A stretch of DNA of 64,000 bases from Emydura subglobosa (taxonomy: Eukaryota; Chordata; Testudines; Chelidae). The stretch lies in contig ML679954.1 of assembly GCA_007922225.1 (NCBI GenBank), positions 23,705,003-23,769,002 of the forward strand, given 5' to 3'. Position 1 is the stretch's first letter, and each line of letters opens with the position of its first letter. This document shows, piece after piece, positions 22,490 to 33,699 of this stretch. The translations under genes and the position numbers were made by a program. Below the pieces are notes generated by a model. The model did no database searches. It was given only the letters and a program-made list of their open reading frames with translations, and was not told the origin of the DNA.

Positions 22490-23625
22490 TAGATCCCTAA
22501 AGATGTAAGACTGGAAGTGAACGGAGGACATTATGTAGTCCAGCCCACTGCGCCAATGCAGGACCAAGTATACATAGACCATCTCTGACAGGTGTCGGTT
22601 CAACTTATCCTTAAAAACCTCCAATAATGGGATTTCCACATACTCCGTTGGCAACCTATTCCAGTATTAACTATCCTTATAGTTAGAAAATTTTTTTTTC
22701 CTGAATATCTAACCTGAATCTCTCTTCCTGCAGATTAAGCCAATTTACTTCTTGTTGTAACCTCAGTTGACATGGGCAACAATTGATCTCTGTCCTCTTT
22801 ATAACATCCCTAAAATGTTTGAGGGGGAACCTGATAACAGCCTTCAATCTCCTTTTTTCAAGTCTAAACATAAACCTTTTTTAATCTTTTCTCATAGGCC
22901 AGGTTTTCTACATATTTTATCATTTTTGTTGCTCTCCACTGGAATCTCTCCAGTTTGTTCCCCATTTTTCTTACTGTGGTGCCTAGAACTGGATTCAGAC
23001 CTCTAGCTGAGGCCTCACCAATTCTGGGTAGAGTGGAAGAATTACCTTCTGTGTCTTACATACAACATTCCCAATAATACACCGCACAATATTTGCCTTT
23101 TTAGGAAATACATCCCATTGTTGACTCATATTCAATGTCTCATCCATATAACACCCAGATCCTTTTAAGCAATACTGCCATCTATCCAGTTATTCCCCAA
23201 TTTGAAGTTGTGCATTTGATTTTTTTTCCCCTTCATAGGTGTAGTGTTTTGCCCTTGTCTTTATTGAATTTCATCTTGTTGATTTCAGACCATTTCTCTA
23301 TTTAATTTATCAAGGTCATTTTGAATTCTAATCCTTTTGTCCAAAGTACTTGCCTTTCCAGCTTGATGTTAAATATTATAAGCATACTCTTCACCCCATT
23401 ATCCAAGTCATTAAGGAAAATATTGAATAGTATGGGACCCAGGACATACCTCTGTGAGACCCCACTTGATACATCCTCCCAGTTTGACAAGAAACCATTG
23501 ATAAGTACTCTAGGTACAGTTTTTTTTACCAGTTGTGCACCCACTTTATTTTAATCTAGATTAAATTTAAAATTTAATTTAGAAATTTAATCTAGACCAC
23601 ATTTCCATAGTTTGCTTATGAGTTT
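22490..23625 (-). mobile_element. CR1 LINE, 3' portion
   Basis: On the + strand it starts TTCATAGATCCCTAAAGATG, then GTAGTCCAGCCCACTGCGCC, GGACCAAGTATACATAGACC, CATCTCTGACAGGTGTCGG, then the inverse of the CR1 3' untranslated region and of the end of ORF2, ending TAGACCACATTTCCATAGTT near 23610. It is about 1.1 kb, 5'-truncated, with an AT-rich local rearrangement near 23545-23590 where TTTAATCTAGA occurs twice. Confidence 0.85.
23302..23544 (-). pseudogene. CR1 reverse transcriptase C-terminal remnant
   Basis: An 80-codon frame reads VLINGFLSNWEDVSSGVSQR, then YVLGPILFNIFLNDLDNGV, matching the xINGxxSxWxxVxSGVPQGSVLGPxLFNIFINDLD block of CR1 ORF2. The usual VPQGS is VSQRY here. The frame ends inside the domain where sequence diverges. 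It is part of the CR1 fragment at 22490-23625. Confidence 0.85.
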
Positions 23626-23799
23626 GGGCTGAAAACAGTTCTTGAGCAGCATTAACATAAATCCCTATTTATCTTGGGTCCTGTCTACTGGAGTATAACT
23701 TTCTTGTTTAAAAAAACAGTAAAATAAGTCATTTCATTGCATACAATTAAATACATATCCCTTATATTTTTTTACTGATGGTAAACTTTTATAAAAAGA

Positions 23800-23885
23800 G
23801 ATGTATAATCACTTTACAGCTGGATAAATTGAGGTACAAAGAAATTAAGTGGCACATAGTAAACAAGATTTTATAAATCCTGACT
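23800..23885. repeat. MIR-like SINE core fragment
   Basis: ACTTTACAGCTGGATAAATT, GAGGTACAAAGAAATTAAGT and GGCACATAGTAAACAAG fit the MIR core (…ttacagatgaggaaactgaggc.cagagag.ttaagtgacttgcc). Short and diverged. Confidence 0.5.
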
Positions 23886-25029
23886 TGACTCCCTCCCACC
23901 TCCCCTCCCAAATGATACTGCAAGAATGGTAGGCAATTTTTTTCAATTCATCTGTTTGCCTGGAAGAGGTTCATTGCCAGAAACCATGAATATAAAAAAA
24001 AGATATCTTTCACATTGCATAGAGTATTATAGTGTTCTCGCATATAAGATGTTTCCATTCCATCTTTATCTTTACATTAAAACCTGTTGGGAGTGTTTGA
24101 ATTCTATGTTCACTCCTTTGAGCCTGTTTCTGTATGGTACAGAGTATTCCCTGCCAGGGAACGCCATATGATTTTGGAAATATTATTTTTTATCGTTGAT
24201 GGATTTTCACTTCTCTTGTCCTTTTTCTGGATCTTTTTAAGACTGTTCATTTCATATTGCCTCCTTAAGTTTTGGCACAATCAACTGCTAAGTTTTAAAT
24301 TATCCTTGGTGGAAAAAACCCTAACCTTTTCCAGGAGGACTTGCATACTCAGTGTATTAAGAAAGGCATTACAACTCTTAAAAAGCAAAGTGATGAATAA
24401 ATTATCAAAGGAACTTTCCACTAGAGTGGAAGTAACATATCTCCCACAGGAAGCTATTATGAGCCCCATTAATGCCACAAGTGAAAGTTTAACTTATTGA
24501 ATGTAATCTAAATTGTATCGAATTAACCAACTATCAAGGGGAATATTCAATTGCTGTGGTCTTGTGGTTGACCCACTGATTTGATTTCTCAAAACCTTTC
24601 TCTTTTTCCCTTTTTGTTATGTAAACAGTTCAGTCTTGATTATTCAAACCACAATGAACTGGAACTCTTATTCATAACCAGGTTGTGTCCCTTGGTGTCT
24701 ATTAATTATCCTGAAAATTCCCTCGGTTATCTGAAACTCAGTTATCCCATGCATAGTTAATGCCCCTACTGTTCCTGGTGTTCATGATTATGCTGTATAG
24801 CTCTAAGTTTGCACTGATTGAGGCCAATTATCCTGTCAGATGCACACCATATATATGGGACATGGACACAGTAATGCCAATGTCAGGAGAAAGGAAGTCA
24901 TGTAATGCTTCCACTGAATGCTGCGCTCTGCAAACCCCCACATACATTCAGGACATGCACTCTTAGGAAAAAAAAAAAAAAAAAGAAAGACTTCAGCTAA
25001 AGCAGGTGGGGCCAGGACAAAGGTGGTGA
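23886..25029. other. no gene seen
   Basis: A 137-codon plus-strand frame at 24087-24500 is hydrophobic and AT-rich with no domain. The 24640-24770 segment has repeated TTATC/TTATTC blocks (GATTATTCAAACC, AATTATCCTG, GGTTATCTGAAAC, AGTTATCCCATG) that look like an old interspersed repeat I cannot name. Confidence 0.45.
24968..24985. repeat. poly(A) run, 18 bases
   Basis: Uninterrupted A18. The sequence upstream was checked for a processed pseudogene and nothing recognisable was found. Confidence 0.95.
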
Positions 25030-25127
25030 TCTAGCAAAATACTCAAGCATGTGCTTGGCTTCAACAGGACTATTCACAGGTTTCAAGATGTATGTGTGCG
25101 CTTGAGTACTTTGTAAAATTAGGGATT
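25030..25127. repeat. palindromic DNA element of the CTTAAGCATGTGCTT type
   Basis: Left half AGCAAAATACTCAAGCATGT then GCTTGGCTTC; right half GTGTGCGCTTGAGTACTTTG, roughly its inverse, around CAACAGGACTATTCACAGG. It matches the style of the element at 61655-61830. No coding capacity. Confidence 0.45.
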
Positions 25128-25947
25128 AAATAAAATGCCCCACATAGTCTCCATTTAAACTTAATTAAGGAATGACAATAAGGGAGGTGCGATTTCTAAA
25201 CACTCATGGCTTCTTTTCAATTTCTGCGGTATGTACCCTGCATGTAAGGTACCACTGTTAAACATTGTCCATTATGAATGTCAGAATGACCCTAGGGCAT
25301 GCAGGGAAAGAGATGAGTGTGTTTATAAGGGTGAGTAGTAGAGCTGATAAATGGCTGTGTCTAGACAGCACTTAATAGGTGATATGGAACATTTGCCAGA
25401 GATCATGGTCTAGACATTGCAAATGTGGTAACCTCAATATCTATTTTGTACAGGATAACCTCATAGCAGTTGTGGTGTTCACCTGTCTACTAGTCAGTGC
25501 CCTCTTGAGCTGTTGCTATTGGCATTCATCACCCTGTGCTATATAATTCACTGTCACATGTGGCAAGCTGCCCTCAGACTGAATCCCAGTAGTACTGTGC
25601 CATCAATCACAGACTAGTCAATAAAGTAGTCTCATTTGCTGTGCCTGCACTGACACCTCATCTGTCAGCTAAAGGGTAGTTTCCTAACTTGTGATGGCTG
25701 CTGTCTGACGTGATCCCTGCAGCTAGGAGATGCCATAAATGTGCATGACTTGACTGCTTTTTTTTGTCACTGTCTTACCCTTACATTTGCTCTGGGAAAA
25801 CTGCAAACAGCAATTTCCTCATGTGCCTTTGCACATGAATTCCTGAGCACAGGAAGGGGGGCAGCAGCATATGTCTTGCATTGCACTATTTTAGCCACTT
25901 TTCATTTTCTTTCCAAGCTTTTATATATGAAGGACAGACGTTCCCAA
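25128..25947. other. no gene seen
   Basis: No recognisable repeat or coding structure. The 99-codon frame at 25741-26040 (+) runs into the LTR and has no domain. Confidence 0.5.
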
Positions 25948-26584
25948 TGTGGGCGGTGGGTGGTGGCCCTCCCTCTCCGTCAATTTCCGGGGGAGGCCAC
26001 ACTTTCTGGTGGCTATGTCCTGCGGGGAGACTTAACCTAGAGAGGGAAATTAGCAGTTCTTGGCCACTTCGGCCTACCGGGGCAATCCCCAAATCCTGGT
26101 CCCCAATCCTCCAGTGGGGCAATCTGGTAGTCTGGTGCCCGGCCCTCGGATGGGGCAGGCCAGGCTGGCAAATAATCTCTCTTCCTGCGTAGGGTGAGAA
26201 AACAGTCTAAGGCCAATAGTCTATAACTCTTGGCAGGGCAAACAAACAGTTTACCACTCGGGCCCTCAGGCAGGGCGGGGCAGGCAGGGTAAATGGTCTG
26301 TAGCCCTCTGTAGGGGAATCACTCCAAGGTTAGGGTAGGAAGGGGGACACAGGCCCACCCAACTCCACTGCATTCCAGCCCAGGGCCCTGGCAGCGATGG
26401 GGAGTGTCACGTCACTGAGTCAGCAGGGCTCCAGCTGAAACATGCTGACTTGGCTATAGAACGCAACACAACCAGACTGTTGTCTGGCTTCCCTGGTCTC
26501 CTTCCTTCCACCCTTTCCCTGGAGTACCTTGTTCTGAGTCACCCTCAGTCTCCTCAAGGTACTCTGAAAGGAGAAGGGTCCACA

Positions 26585-26760
26585 GCCCCTCGGCCTCATC
26601 AATAGGTGGCAGGTCCCCGGCAGCTCCTCAGGGTCGTCAGCGGATGGCAGCTCCTTCAGGTTGCAAGGTCCAGATATCTTCTCTGGTTCGCAAAGGCTAG
26701 GGATCTCTGGCAACTCCTCCAGGTCACAGGGCCCTGGTATTTCCTCGGGATCCCTGGGGC
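26585..26760 (-). repeat. degenerate minisatellite in LTR copy A
   Basis: Repeated units of about 21-27 bases of the style GGCAGCTCCTCAGGGTC and GGCAACTCCTCCAGGTCACA. In the minus sense an open frame (26420-26824) reads them as PCDLEELPEIPS, PCNLKELPS and DDPEELPGTC, an acidic Glu-Leu-Pro repeat. Copy B has the same style. Whether it was ever translated is unknown. Confidence 0.6.
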
Positions 26761-26885
26761 TCCAGTCGGTGGGCAGCTCTGGCCACTTCTCTTCAGGGTA
26801 GCGGTCAGGATCCGGTCCCAGCACCCAAGGAGAGACATCCTTCTCCCTCGGCCGCTCTCTCCCAACTGAGTTGGAAGGCCTGTCC

Positions 26886-26891
26886 TTTATA
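26886..26891 (-). promoter_or_regulatory. TATA box in LTR copy A
   Basis: In the minus sense the sequence reads GGGACAGGAAGGGGAAGTAT then AAAGGACAGG, a clear TATAAA about 130 bases inside the LTR 5' end. In copy B the matching site is GGGGCGGGACAGGAAGTACA with AAAGAGAGG, where the TATA has decayed but a GC box is kept. Conservation of the block in both copies supports a promoter role. Confidence 0.55.
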
Positions 26892-27020
26892 CTTCCCCTT
26901 CCTGTCCCACCTCTGTTTCCAGTCAGGTGTGGGTGGACTTATGGGTTCCAGTCCCCAGAGGGGGTTTGGCCCTTCCTCTCCTTCAATCTCCGAGGGAGGC
27001 CACATCTCCTGGCGGCTATA

Positions 27021-28065
27021 GAAGGAGATGATATAGCCTCTTGAATGAAATACATCTGTATACTAGATACTACCACACTACACTTAACTACTGCACCCAT
27101 CAAATTTGGAAGCAGGTCCCATATGTTTGTTTTCAGGAAAAAAATTGAAACAGAAAATGTTGCACGGCCATCTTAAGCTGACATGGTCCCTGTTGGCACA
27201 GCAAACATCCTGCCATTTTCTGAGCATGTCACTCCCATTGAAGTCAATAGGCTAGATCCTGGAGACCAGCCATGTTGGGACCAGAGTAGCTGTGAGGCAT
27301 CATCCAGGTGCAGAAGTGGCTGGAAGTTACTTATTTTGGTATTGTCTTGATCACTGTGCCACTGGATGAAGAGGAGTCTTCTGCACATATTAGAGAAGCC
27401 TTATGGCTGCTCTCTCTCACTTGACTGCCTTAGCCCCCATGTTCTTTTTGGACATCAAGGGATTAGTCAACATCTACAGCTCTTGATCCATTCTCTCTTT
27501 TCCCAGGTATGCCCCCCCTCTGGTGCTTCACATCAGCTGCTGCCATGCCAGCCCCAGCCACTGATGGATTCTCTCATGCTAGGAGAATCCCCAAGAAGCT
27601 AGCTTTTTGGGCCAGAGCTGTAAGAAACTATTTTAGTGTAGGTAACCCCCAACAAATCGGGTGAAATAGCAATAATTTTTCCAGATGAGTGTGCTGTGCT
27701 AGCAGGAATGGCAGCCCAAAGGGAGAATTGCATAAATCTATATGGCAAGATATGACCTTAAAGTAGGAAGTGAACCAAAAATAAGAAGTCTTCTATTAAA
27801 TTGTCCTGAGGGGGCAACAAAGAAATGTTCCACTTGCGGTATAGTAGGCTTTAAGTGCATTACAGAGATTTTTTTCTTCTGCCAACCATTTAGTAGTAGT
27901 CGCTGACAGAGTTAATGGGTTGGTCTGTTGGTTTATTCCACTACGGAAAGCCTGTTGCTTTTAAATATGCAGACCACAGATTAGCTTTAGACTAAACTCT
28001 TTAGGTTATGGACCTTGTTTCCCAAACTCCAACATATATACTACTAATAAATTTTTGAACTATAG
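27021..28065. other. no gene seen
   Basis: Short frames on both strands without domains. CTCCCATTGAAGTCAATAGG at 27232 is the GAAGTCAAT-type palindrome common in small DNA elements of this window. Confidence 0.5.
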
Positions 28066-28205
28066 AAATGGAGGGCTAGAAGAGACTTAGTCCAGCCACC
28101 CTCATTGAGGCAAAACCAAGCATACCTAACAATTCATGACAGATGTCTGTCTAACCTGTTCTTAAAAACCTCCAGTAATGGGTATTTCCAGAAAATAGTA
28201 GGAGG
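28066..28205 (-). mobile_element. CR1 3' end fragment
   Basis: On the + strand: AGAAATGGAGGGCTAGAAGA, TTAGTCCAGCCACCCTCATT, ACAGATGTCTGTCTAACCTG, TTCTTAAAAACCTCCAGTAA. These are the inverse of the CR1 3' untranslated region, matching 17010-17100 and 22530-22630. Only about 140 bases remain, possibly with a rearranged continuation to 28330. Confidence 0.75.
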
Positions 28206-30639
28206 CCAATCTTTCCATTTGGATCAGCAAAGTTTGAGGTAGTGCCTTAAATATGGTCTCCTTAAGAAACTGCGGGCTCTCCTGAACTCTTGTCCCTTAG
28301 ATTTCTCTCCTTCTCTTCACACCTTCCCCTGCATCCCCGTGCATGGGACTTTACTTACTGATTCTCTAAATAGGTATTTATAATGTCTGATTTTTGCTCT
28401 CATTTAATTTCAGCTTTGTCTGACCAGATACTTTGAGCATTATTGTATTAGTTTAGATGGAAAGTGTGGGACCAAAGAGTCAAAGCTGTTAACTTGAGCT
28501 TGAAACTGTCCAACATAAAACTGTTTTAAACAAGGTTTCGAGTTTGGTACATAGAGACTTCAGGCTCTTCACCAGACACCAGAAGGATTGTCCTTCAGAG
28601 TCAGACAGCATAGTACCGTGGCAAATACCATAAAATTAATTTAGGAATGTGTTTATTTTTAAAAAACACAAAAGGAAAAGAATTATAAAAAGCAAAAAAA
28701 TCATTGAAACTGAAATTGGGTAATATGCAAAATAAACTTGACCTTTTAAAGTCTCTTTTTGAAGAGGGTGAATATTGGTTAGTCTTTTATTCTATCAAAC
28801 AGCCCTTCTTTGTGGAGAAGCATTAGTTTTTGTTCAATTCCAAGTTGAGAATGATAGTCACTTTCCTGATTCCAACAGAACAGACGAATGCCAGGGGAGA
28901 AGAGAGAGGATAGTAAATATGGGGAAAATACAGCTTTTGTTGATGTTTTCAAGATATAGGGTGGCTGGTCAGTCCAATATGGATGCTTTAGATCAACCAC
29001 AACTACTGTTGCTCTGCACCCCAGCTCGCCTGCCTGGTCAGGGACATCATCTAGTTGGTCTGCTCACATCCTTTTCCTTCTCAGGCTGAGTAGAGCTGGA
29101 TGGGGCATCTCCTCTCTCTGGAGCCATACAGTGCAGTTGATTTCAGGATCACGTGAAAAGCAGAAGTGGGGGGATGGAAAGAGACACATGAGGGAAGGGA
29201 AGACAAAGCAGGATTTTGCATGTTTTAGGTTTGGGTCCTTGCTGGTGCAGGAATGTTGGTCAAGCATTCCCACTGGAATATCAAGATCTGGTATCATGGC
29301 ATCAATCCTTCTGATGGTAATAGTTAAAGTTCCTTTTCCTCAATCAAGCCTCTTTTTATAGCCCTAAAAAGGGCAATGAATGAAATTGTCCATCCTCTCA
29401 CTGTTTTGCCCATCAATTAGACCTAATTTCTGAAGCACCAATTTTGATCCATTGATTCCAGTCTCCTCCTACTCTTGTTCACCATTCAAAACCTTAACAC
29501 ATTGGTTGAGTGGTATCTGTAAACCTTGCCTGTTTAAATTAACTCAGTCTTGGCTGCCTCATTACATTTTTTCTTAATTTTATATAACAGGTCATTATTG
29601 ACCATCAATGAACCTTTATCTACTTGTCTGGTTAAGCTAAACATTGAAATAGTCCAATTGTTACAATAGCATGGACAGTGGTTTGTTCTGACCTTCTCAT
29701 TTCTTTGACTTTTCTAGTGATTTAGGACACAAGTTCTAGGAATGATGTTACAGCTTTTTCCAAAGCTATTAAGAACTATGCGGGAAAATATATTTTTTTT
29801 AATTTCCTCTAAAGAGCAGCAGGTAGAAACTTGGCTCGCATTTTATATGACCTTATTTCACAGTGTGTTTAAAGTGTAACCAAAACATACATGTGAAATA
29901 AGCTCATGGTATTTACTAAAATATTGTCACAATTTTAACTCTATTCCATTAAAAAAAAATGGTCACAATGCTTGCAAAGCAATGCTTGCAAAGTGATATG
30001 CTTGCACCACTGGGTGTGACAATGTTTTTTTCTCTTCTGTTCTTACTAAACCAGGAGGTAGAGCCCTATTGTTCAAAGATAACTTTCTGCATTCTTGCTG
30101 GCTTGAAGAATGAAATCAGGTTTTGAAATTGCAGGTTCTTTGCTTAGCGTATTTCGAGATTTGCCCCAAGGTGTGTGGTAGGATCTTTCATTCTGTCCTC
30201 TTACTGAAGTACTGTAATATGAAGAGTAGGAAAATCAAAAACAAGTGGTAAACTGCCAAACTATTTAGTTTAATAAGGAAAAAATATTTTAAGACTTTAG
30301 CTATTTCTCATGCCTATATTATGTGTGCATGGCTATCACTGAAAGGCTGAGAGAGGAAATCCCCTGTTCAACACCATGGCTGCCTGAAAGATCAAGTGGC
30401 TTGGATTTCTTACTATTGTAATTTGAATCAGTTGAGCGTTTTCCTCAGTGAAATGACCTTAGTTATTGATATTTAAGGTCAAAAGTGCTCACCTCACCAC
30501 TAGCAAATATGTTACCTTAACTGTCTAATTCTCCATTGAAATGGCTGAGCACTGAATTATTATGAAAAGTAAGAAACTAATCCTGCACTCTTTACTCAAA
30601 CAATTCTCCCATTAACTTGAAGACATGAGTAGACTCTGA
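28206..30639. other. no gene seen
   Basis: Frames at 28775-29089 (+) and others lack recognisable domains. At 29966-30006 the block AATGCTTGCAAAG is repeated two to three times as a tiny tandem. The rest is AT-rich and featureless to my reading. Confidence 0.5.
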
Positions 30640-30895
30640 GCCCTGGTCTACATTTACCTCACGGTTTGGCAGCAGTCGATGGGAGTTACGCAAACTACGC
30701 AAAGTAGTTTGCGTAACTCAGGTCGACTGCTCTGCTTCCCTTCTGTGTGCTGTCTACACTGTGCGCTGTCTTGAGGGGGTGGTTTTTCTCAGTTGACTTC
30801 CGGATCGATTGAGCGGTCTGTGTAGACCTGCTCAATCTATCCAGAAAGATCGATCTGGCGGCGGCGAATTTGCCACTGTTCATATAGACATGGCC
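30640..30895. mobile_element. 256-bp MITE with strong internal hairpin
   Basis: The left end reads GCCCTGGTCTACATTTACC and the right end, inverted, reads GGCCATGTCTATATGAAC. The interior has GATTGAGCGGTCTGTGTAGA and GGCGGCGGCGAATTTGCCAC blocks shared with 11217-11483 and 5758-6013. Arms GAGTTACGCAAACTA (30683-30697) and TAGTTTGCGTAACTC (30705-30719) form a perfect 15-bp stem with a 7-base loop. CTGAG occurs at both borders but overlaps the ends, so the target duplication is ambiguous. No coding capacity. Confidence 0.7.
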
Positions 30896-33124
30896 TGAGA
30901 TGGGACCTAAATTTCCAATCTCTCCCAGTGAATCAAGGTGATACCTTTCCTGAAGTCAGTGAGGGAAGCTAATGCTGTGACTTCCTTTCATAATATTGGG
31001 ATTAAATATAGAACCTATATATTTTTTATCAGTCTCTTAGCTATCACCATCTAAAATATGCACTTGTCTCCATTGTATCTCAGTTCTGTCATTAGCCCTA
31101 CTTTCCCTTTCAAATTCACCACATATAAAAACATTGACCTAAGAAATGTAAGAAAAAATCAGTTAAATAGGACAAACTATCAGAGAGGCTGTAAGAGAAG
31201 AAAGCAGAGCATTGAGACATTTTTGTAACAATTTAGCTTCAATTGAACAAAAGCTTTAGAGATGAATCCATTTTTCTTTTTTCTGCAGTTTTTTTTTTTT
31301 TTTTTAAGAATGGTATATTAGACAGCCAGTCTTATTATACATACCAAGTAGTCATGTCTGCTGCCTTACTGGATACTTATTATGTATAACCTTAATATTT
31401 AGTTGGCAACATCAGTGCTAGGACTCATTTTATCATGATGTACTTTGATGGTCTTTAAACTATCTATAACAGTTAGAATTTCTAGCTTTTCAGTAATTTT
31501 TTCTTGGCACGACTTAATTCTATAATCCAATTAAATCATTTTGATCTGAGCTGTTTCTTGAACATTTTTTCCATATCTCCTGTTGCTCCACATGAAGCGA
31601 TCCAAATGGAAGTTTAAAATTTATTTTTCTTGTGTTGTCACGGAAGTCAGTTAAGAAATTTTTCATCACAAAAGTAATTTCAAAACTTTTGTTTCAAATC
31701 ACTTTAGACTAGAATAATATTCTTAAAAGATTTTAAACAAAAAATTTAAAATTCTTTCTTGACGATGGCATGCAATTCTAGGATTGTTTTCCTGTATGAT
31801 ATGAATCTGATTCTGCAGCTATTGAGATTGGGTCAATTAGAGATCCAAAATAATAAGTCTGTTTCTGCATGCTGCTGCTTACTGTCTGGGGCTTATTTGA
31901 AGGCAAACTTTTAACAGTGAGTGTAATTTACCACTGGAACATTTTACCAAGGGTTCTAGTGGATTCTCCATCACTGGCCATTTTTAAATCAAGCTTTTTG
32001 GAGAAAAATGTTTGAAATTTAAGCGCACAAGTTTTTTTGTGTGTTTTTTTTTTAAACCAGTATATTCTTCAGATTTCATTAAAGGAGATACTTTGTAGGA
32101 TTTTATTCTCTCACTAATGCACATGTGCATACTACCAGTTAACATTAACAAGAGTTACCCATCTAAATCTCCTATTGCATTGAGGGAACCTCATAAAAGT
32201 ATAAACCAGCAGTGGCATTTTTATACCAATAGAAATGCAAAAAAGTCTCTTTACAGACAACCGAATACTTAAAGTAATAATTCTGCATTAGGTGTTTGTG
32301 GTGCATGGACAGGAATGCAAAAGTGATTATATTAAATAGTGGCTACCATTAGTATTCAGAGTATGAGTAAATATGCCATTATAATACAATAAATCAACAT
32401 CAGTCATTTATTAAATTCTCTATATGTAAATGCCTGTTATATACATACTCAGTTTTAAAGACTACTGCATACATGCATTAACCATCTGAACGTATTAATT
32501 AAATGAAACAATTTTAGGTCTGAGATAAACCAGTGGAAAGCAAGAAATCCTGTGACTGTGTCCCCGTATTGTTTATGTAGCAGAGGTGCAAATAAATACA
32601 TAAAATATAATGTTCTAGCTGTGGGTGAGCAATGTAGTGCACAATTTGGTGGGATTATGAAGATAAAGATGACAAGAATTAGATAACCCTAACTATTTAA
32701 AAAAAAAAAAAAAAAAAAGTCTCTAAATATACAGTATTAATGGAAAATAATTGGTAGCCAAAACACAATTTGAGGCTTTTCTGGTTTTTAAAGAAGAGAG
32801 AGTTTCTAACATTCTGCTGTGTCTAATAAAAGTAAAAAGTGGGTGGAGACAAGGTGCTGAGAGGTCAGCAAGTATGCCATATGGCTTCCTTTTAAAGAGA
32901 AGGTCTCAGCTAAGGTATGTAAGTATGCCCCATTCACAAAATCAGTGGTATCAAGAGTCATCTGTTTGGCATGGAATGGCATCCTGTTATAAAATGAGAA
33001 AGCAAGGTTTGTGGCCCCTGGACAGTGATTGATGCCTGTATAAGATTGCTCTTACAGTGGGATAGGTATAAAGGTTTTGAGTCATCCATCTGAATGTTGA
33101 GCTATGCAGTCTTCCTCTCTCTCC
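30896..33124. other. no gene seen
   Basis: AT-rich DNA with a T run near 31290-31305 and an A20 run at 32699-32718. A 93-codon frame at 32751-33032 (+) has no domain. No repeat ends recognised. Confidence 0.5.
32699..32718. repeat. poly(A) run, 20 bases
   Basis: Uninterrupted A20. No recognisable retroposed sequence lies upstream. Confidence 0.95.
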
Positions 33125-33262
33125 AACAACTGTGCCTGAGATGGATATTCGTATCCATTTTTTATTGATGGGGGAAAACTGAGAGGTTAAATGATTTCCT
33201 CAAGATTATGCAGCAAAACAGCTGGGAATGGGACTCAGGTCTTCTGACTCCCAATCTGGATC
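33125..33262. repeat. MIR-like SINE
   Basis: Contains GGGGGAAAACTGAGAGGTTA, AATGATTTCCTCAAGATTAT, GCAGCAAAACAGCTGGGAAT and GGGACTCAGGTCTTCTGACT in MIR order (…aaactgaggc…agtgacttgcccaaggtcacacagc…gagccggga…aacccaggtct). About 140 bases, diverged. Confidence 0.7.
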
Positions 33263-33344
33263 ACTTTATTATGTATGTAGAAGATTATGTAAATAGCATA
33301 TTTTAAAAAAAAATATTATGTCTCCCCCCAACTCTTCTCTCAGA

Positions 33345-33408
33345 AACTGATCCAAAGCCCATTAAAATCGATTAATAAACTTCCACTGGTTTGAATCAGG
33401 CCCTTATT
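33345..33408. repeat. GGGCCTGATCC-type palindromic element
   Basis: ACTGATCCAAAGCCCATTAA at the left and GTTTGAATCAGGCCCTTA at the right are the two ends of the small palindromic family also present at 3698 and 11790. The central symmetric part has decayed. Confidence 0.5.
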
Positions 33409-33699
33409 GTACATAGTTTTTGATCACATGTGAGCTGCAGTATACAGAGGTTTAATAGCATTGGCAGCTGTTCAAGCATTACAAATGATGCAGATAAGTG
33501 CTGTATCTACTTTGCATCTTAGCTGCATAGGCACCTAATAATAATCATTGGGTTCACCAGAGAATGACACTGGCATGCAGAGGTCCTATAAAACTGTTTA
33601 ACTGAACACTGATGGAGACTTTACTGAAAGGCACCAATTTTGCAGAGCTCTGCTTCGATCAAGTAAAGTCCCTGCTCTAGCACCATTTATAAAATTCAC

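Larger units (their letters stand above)
25948..27020 (-). mobile_element. GC-rich LTR, copy A (minus orientation)
   Basis: About 1.07 kb, paralogous to 55423-56469. Both begin on the + strand with TG, share AGGCCCACCCAACTCCACTG in the interior, and have a sequence block near each end that repeats. Here that block is CTCTCCGTCAATTTCCGGGG with GGAGGCCACACTTTC at about 25974-26010, and CTCTCCTTCAATCTCCGAGG with GAGGCCACATCTCC at about 26978-27010. In the minus sense there is a GGGACAGG…AAGTATAAAGG promoter near the 5' end. No pol adjoins it, so it is probably a solo LTR. The flanks CCCAA and GAAGG do not match, so no target duplication is claimed. Confidence 0.65.

Noticed and set aside
24087..24500. 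137-codon plus-strand frame that looks hydrophobic
   Set aside because: The hydrophobicity follows from T-rich sequence; no domain, no flanking gene signals.
24640..24985. possible processed pseudogene ending in A18
   Set aside because: The sequence before the A run has no recognisable protein similarity and no clear flanking duplication.
25929..27025. GAAGG as target duplication of LTR copy A
   Set aside because: It would put the left border at ACAGACG, not TG, and disagrees with the alignment to copy B by about 14 bases.
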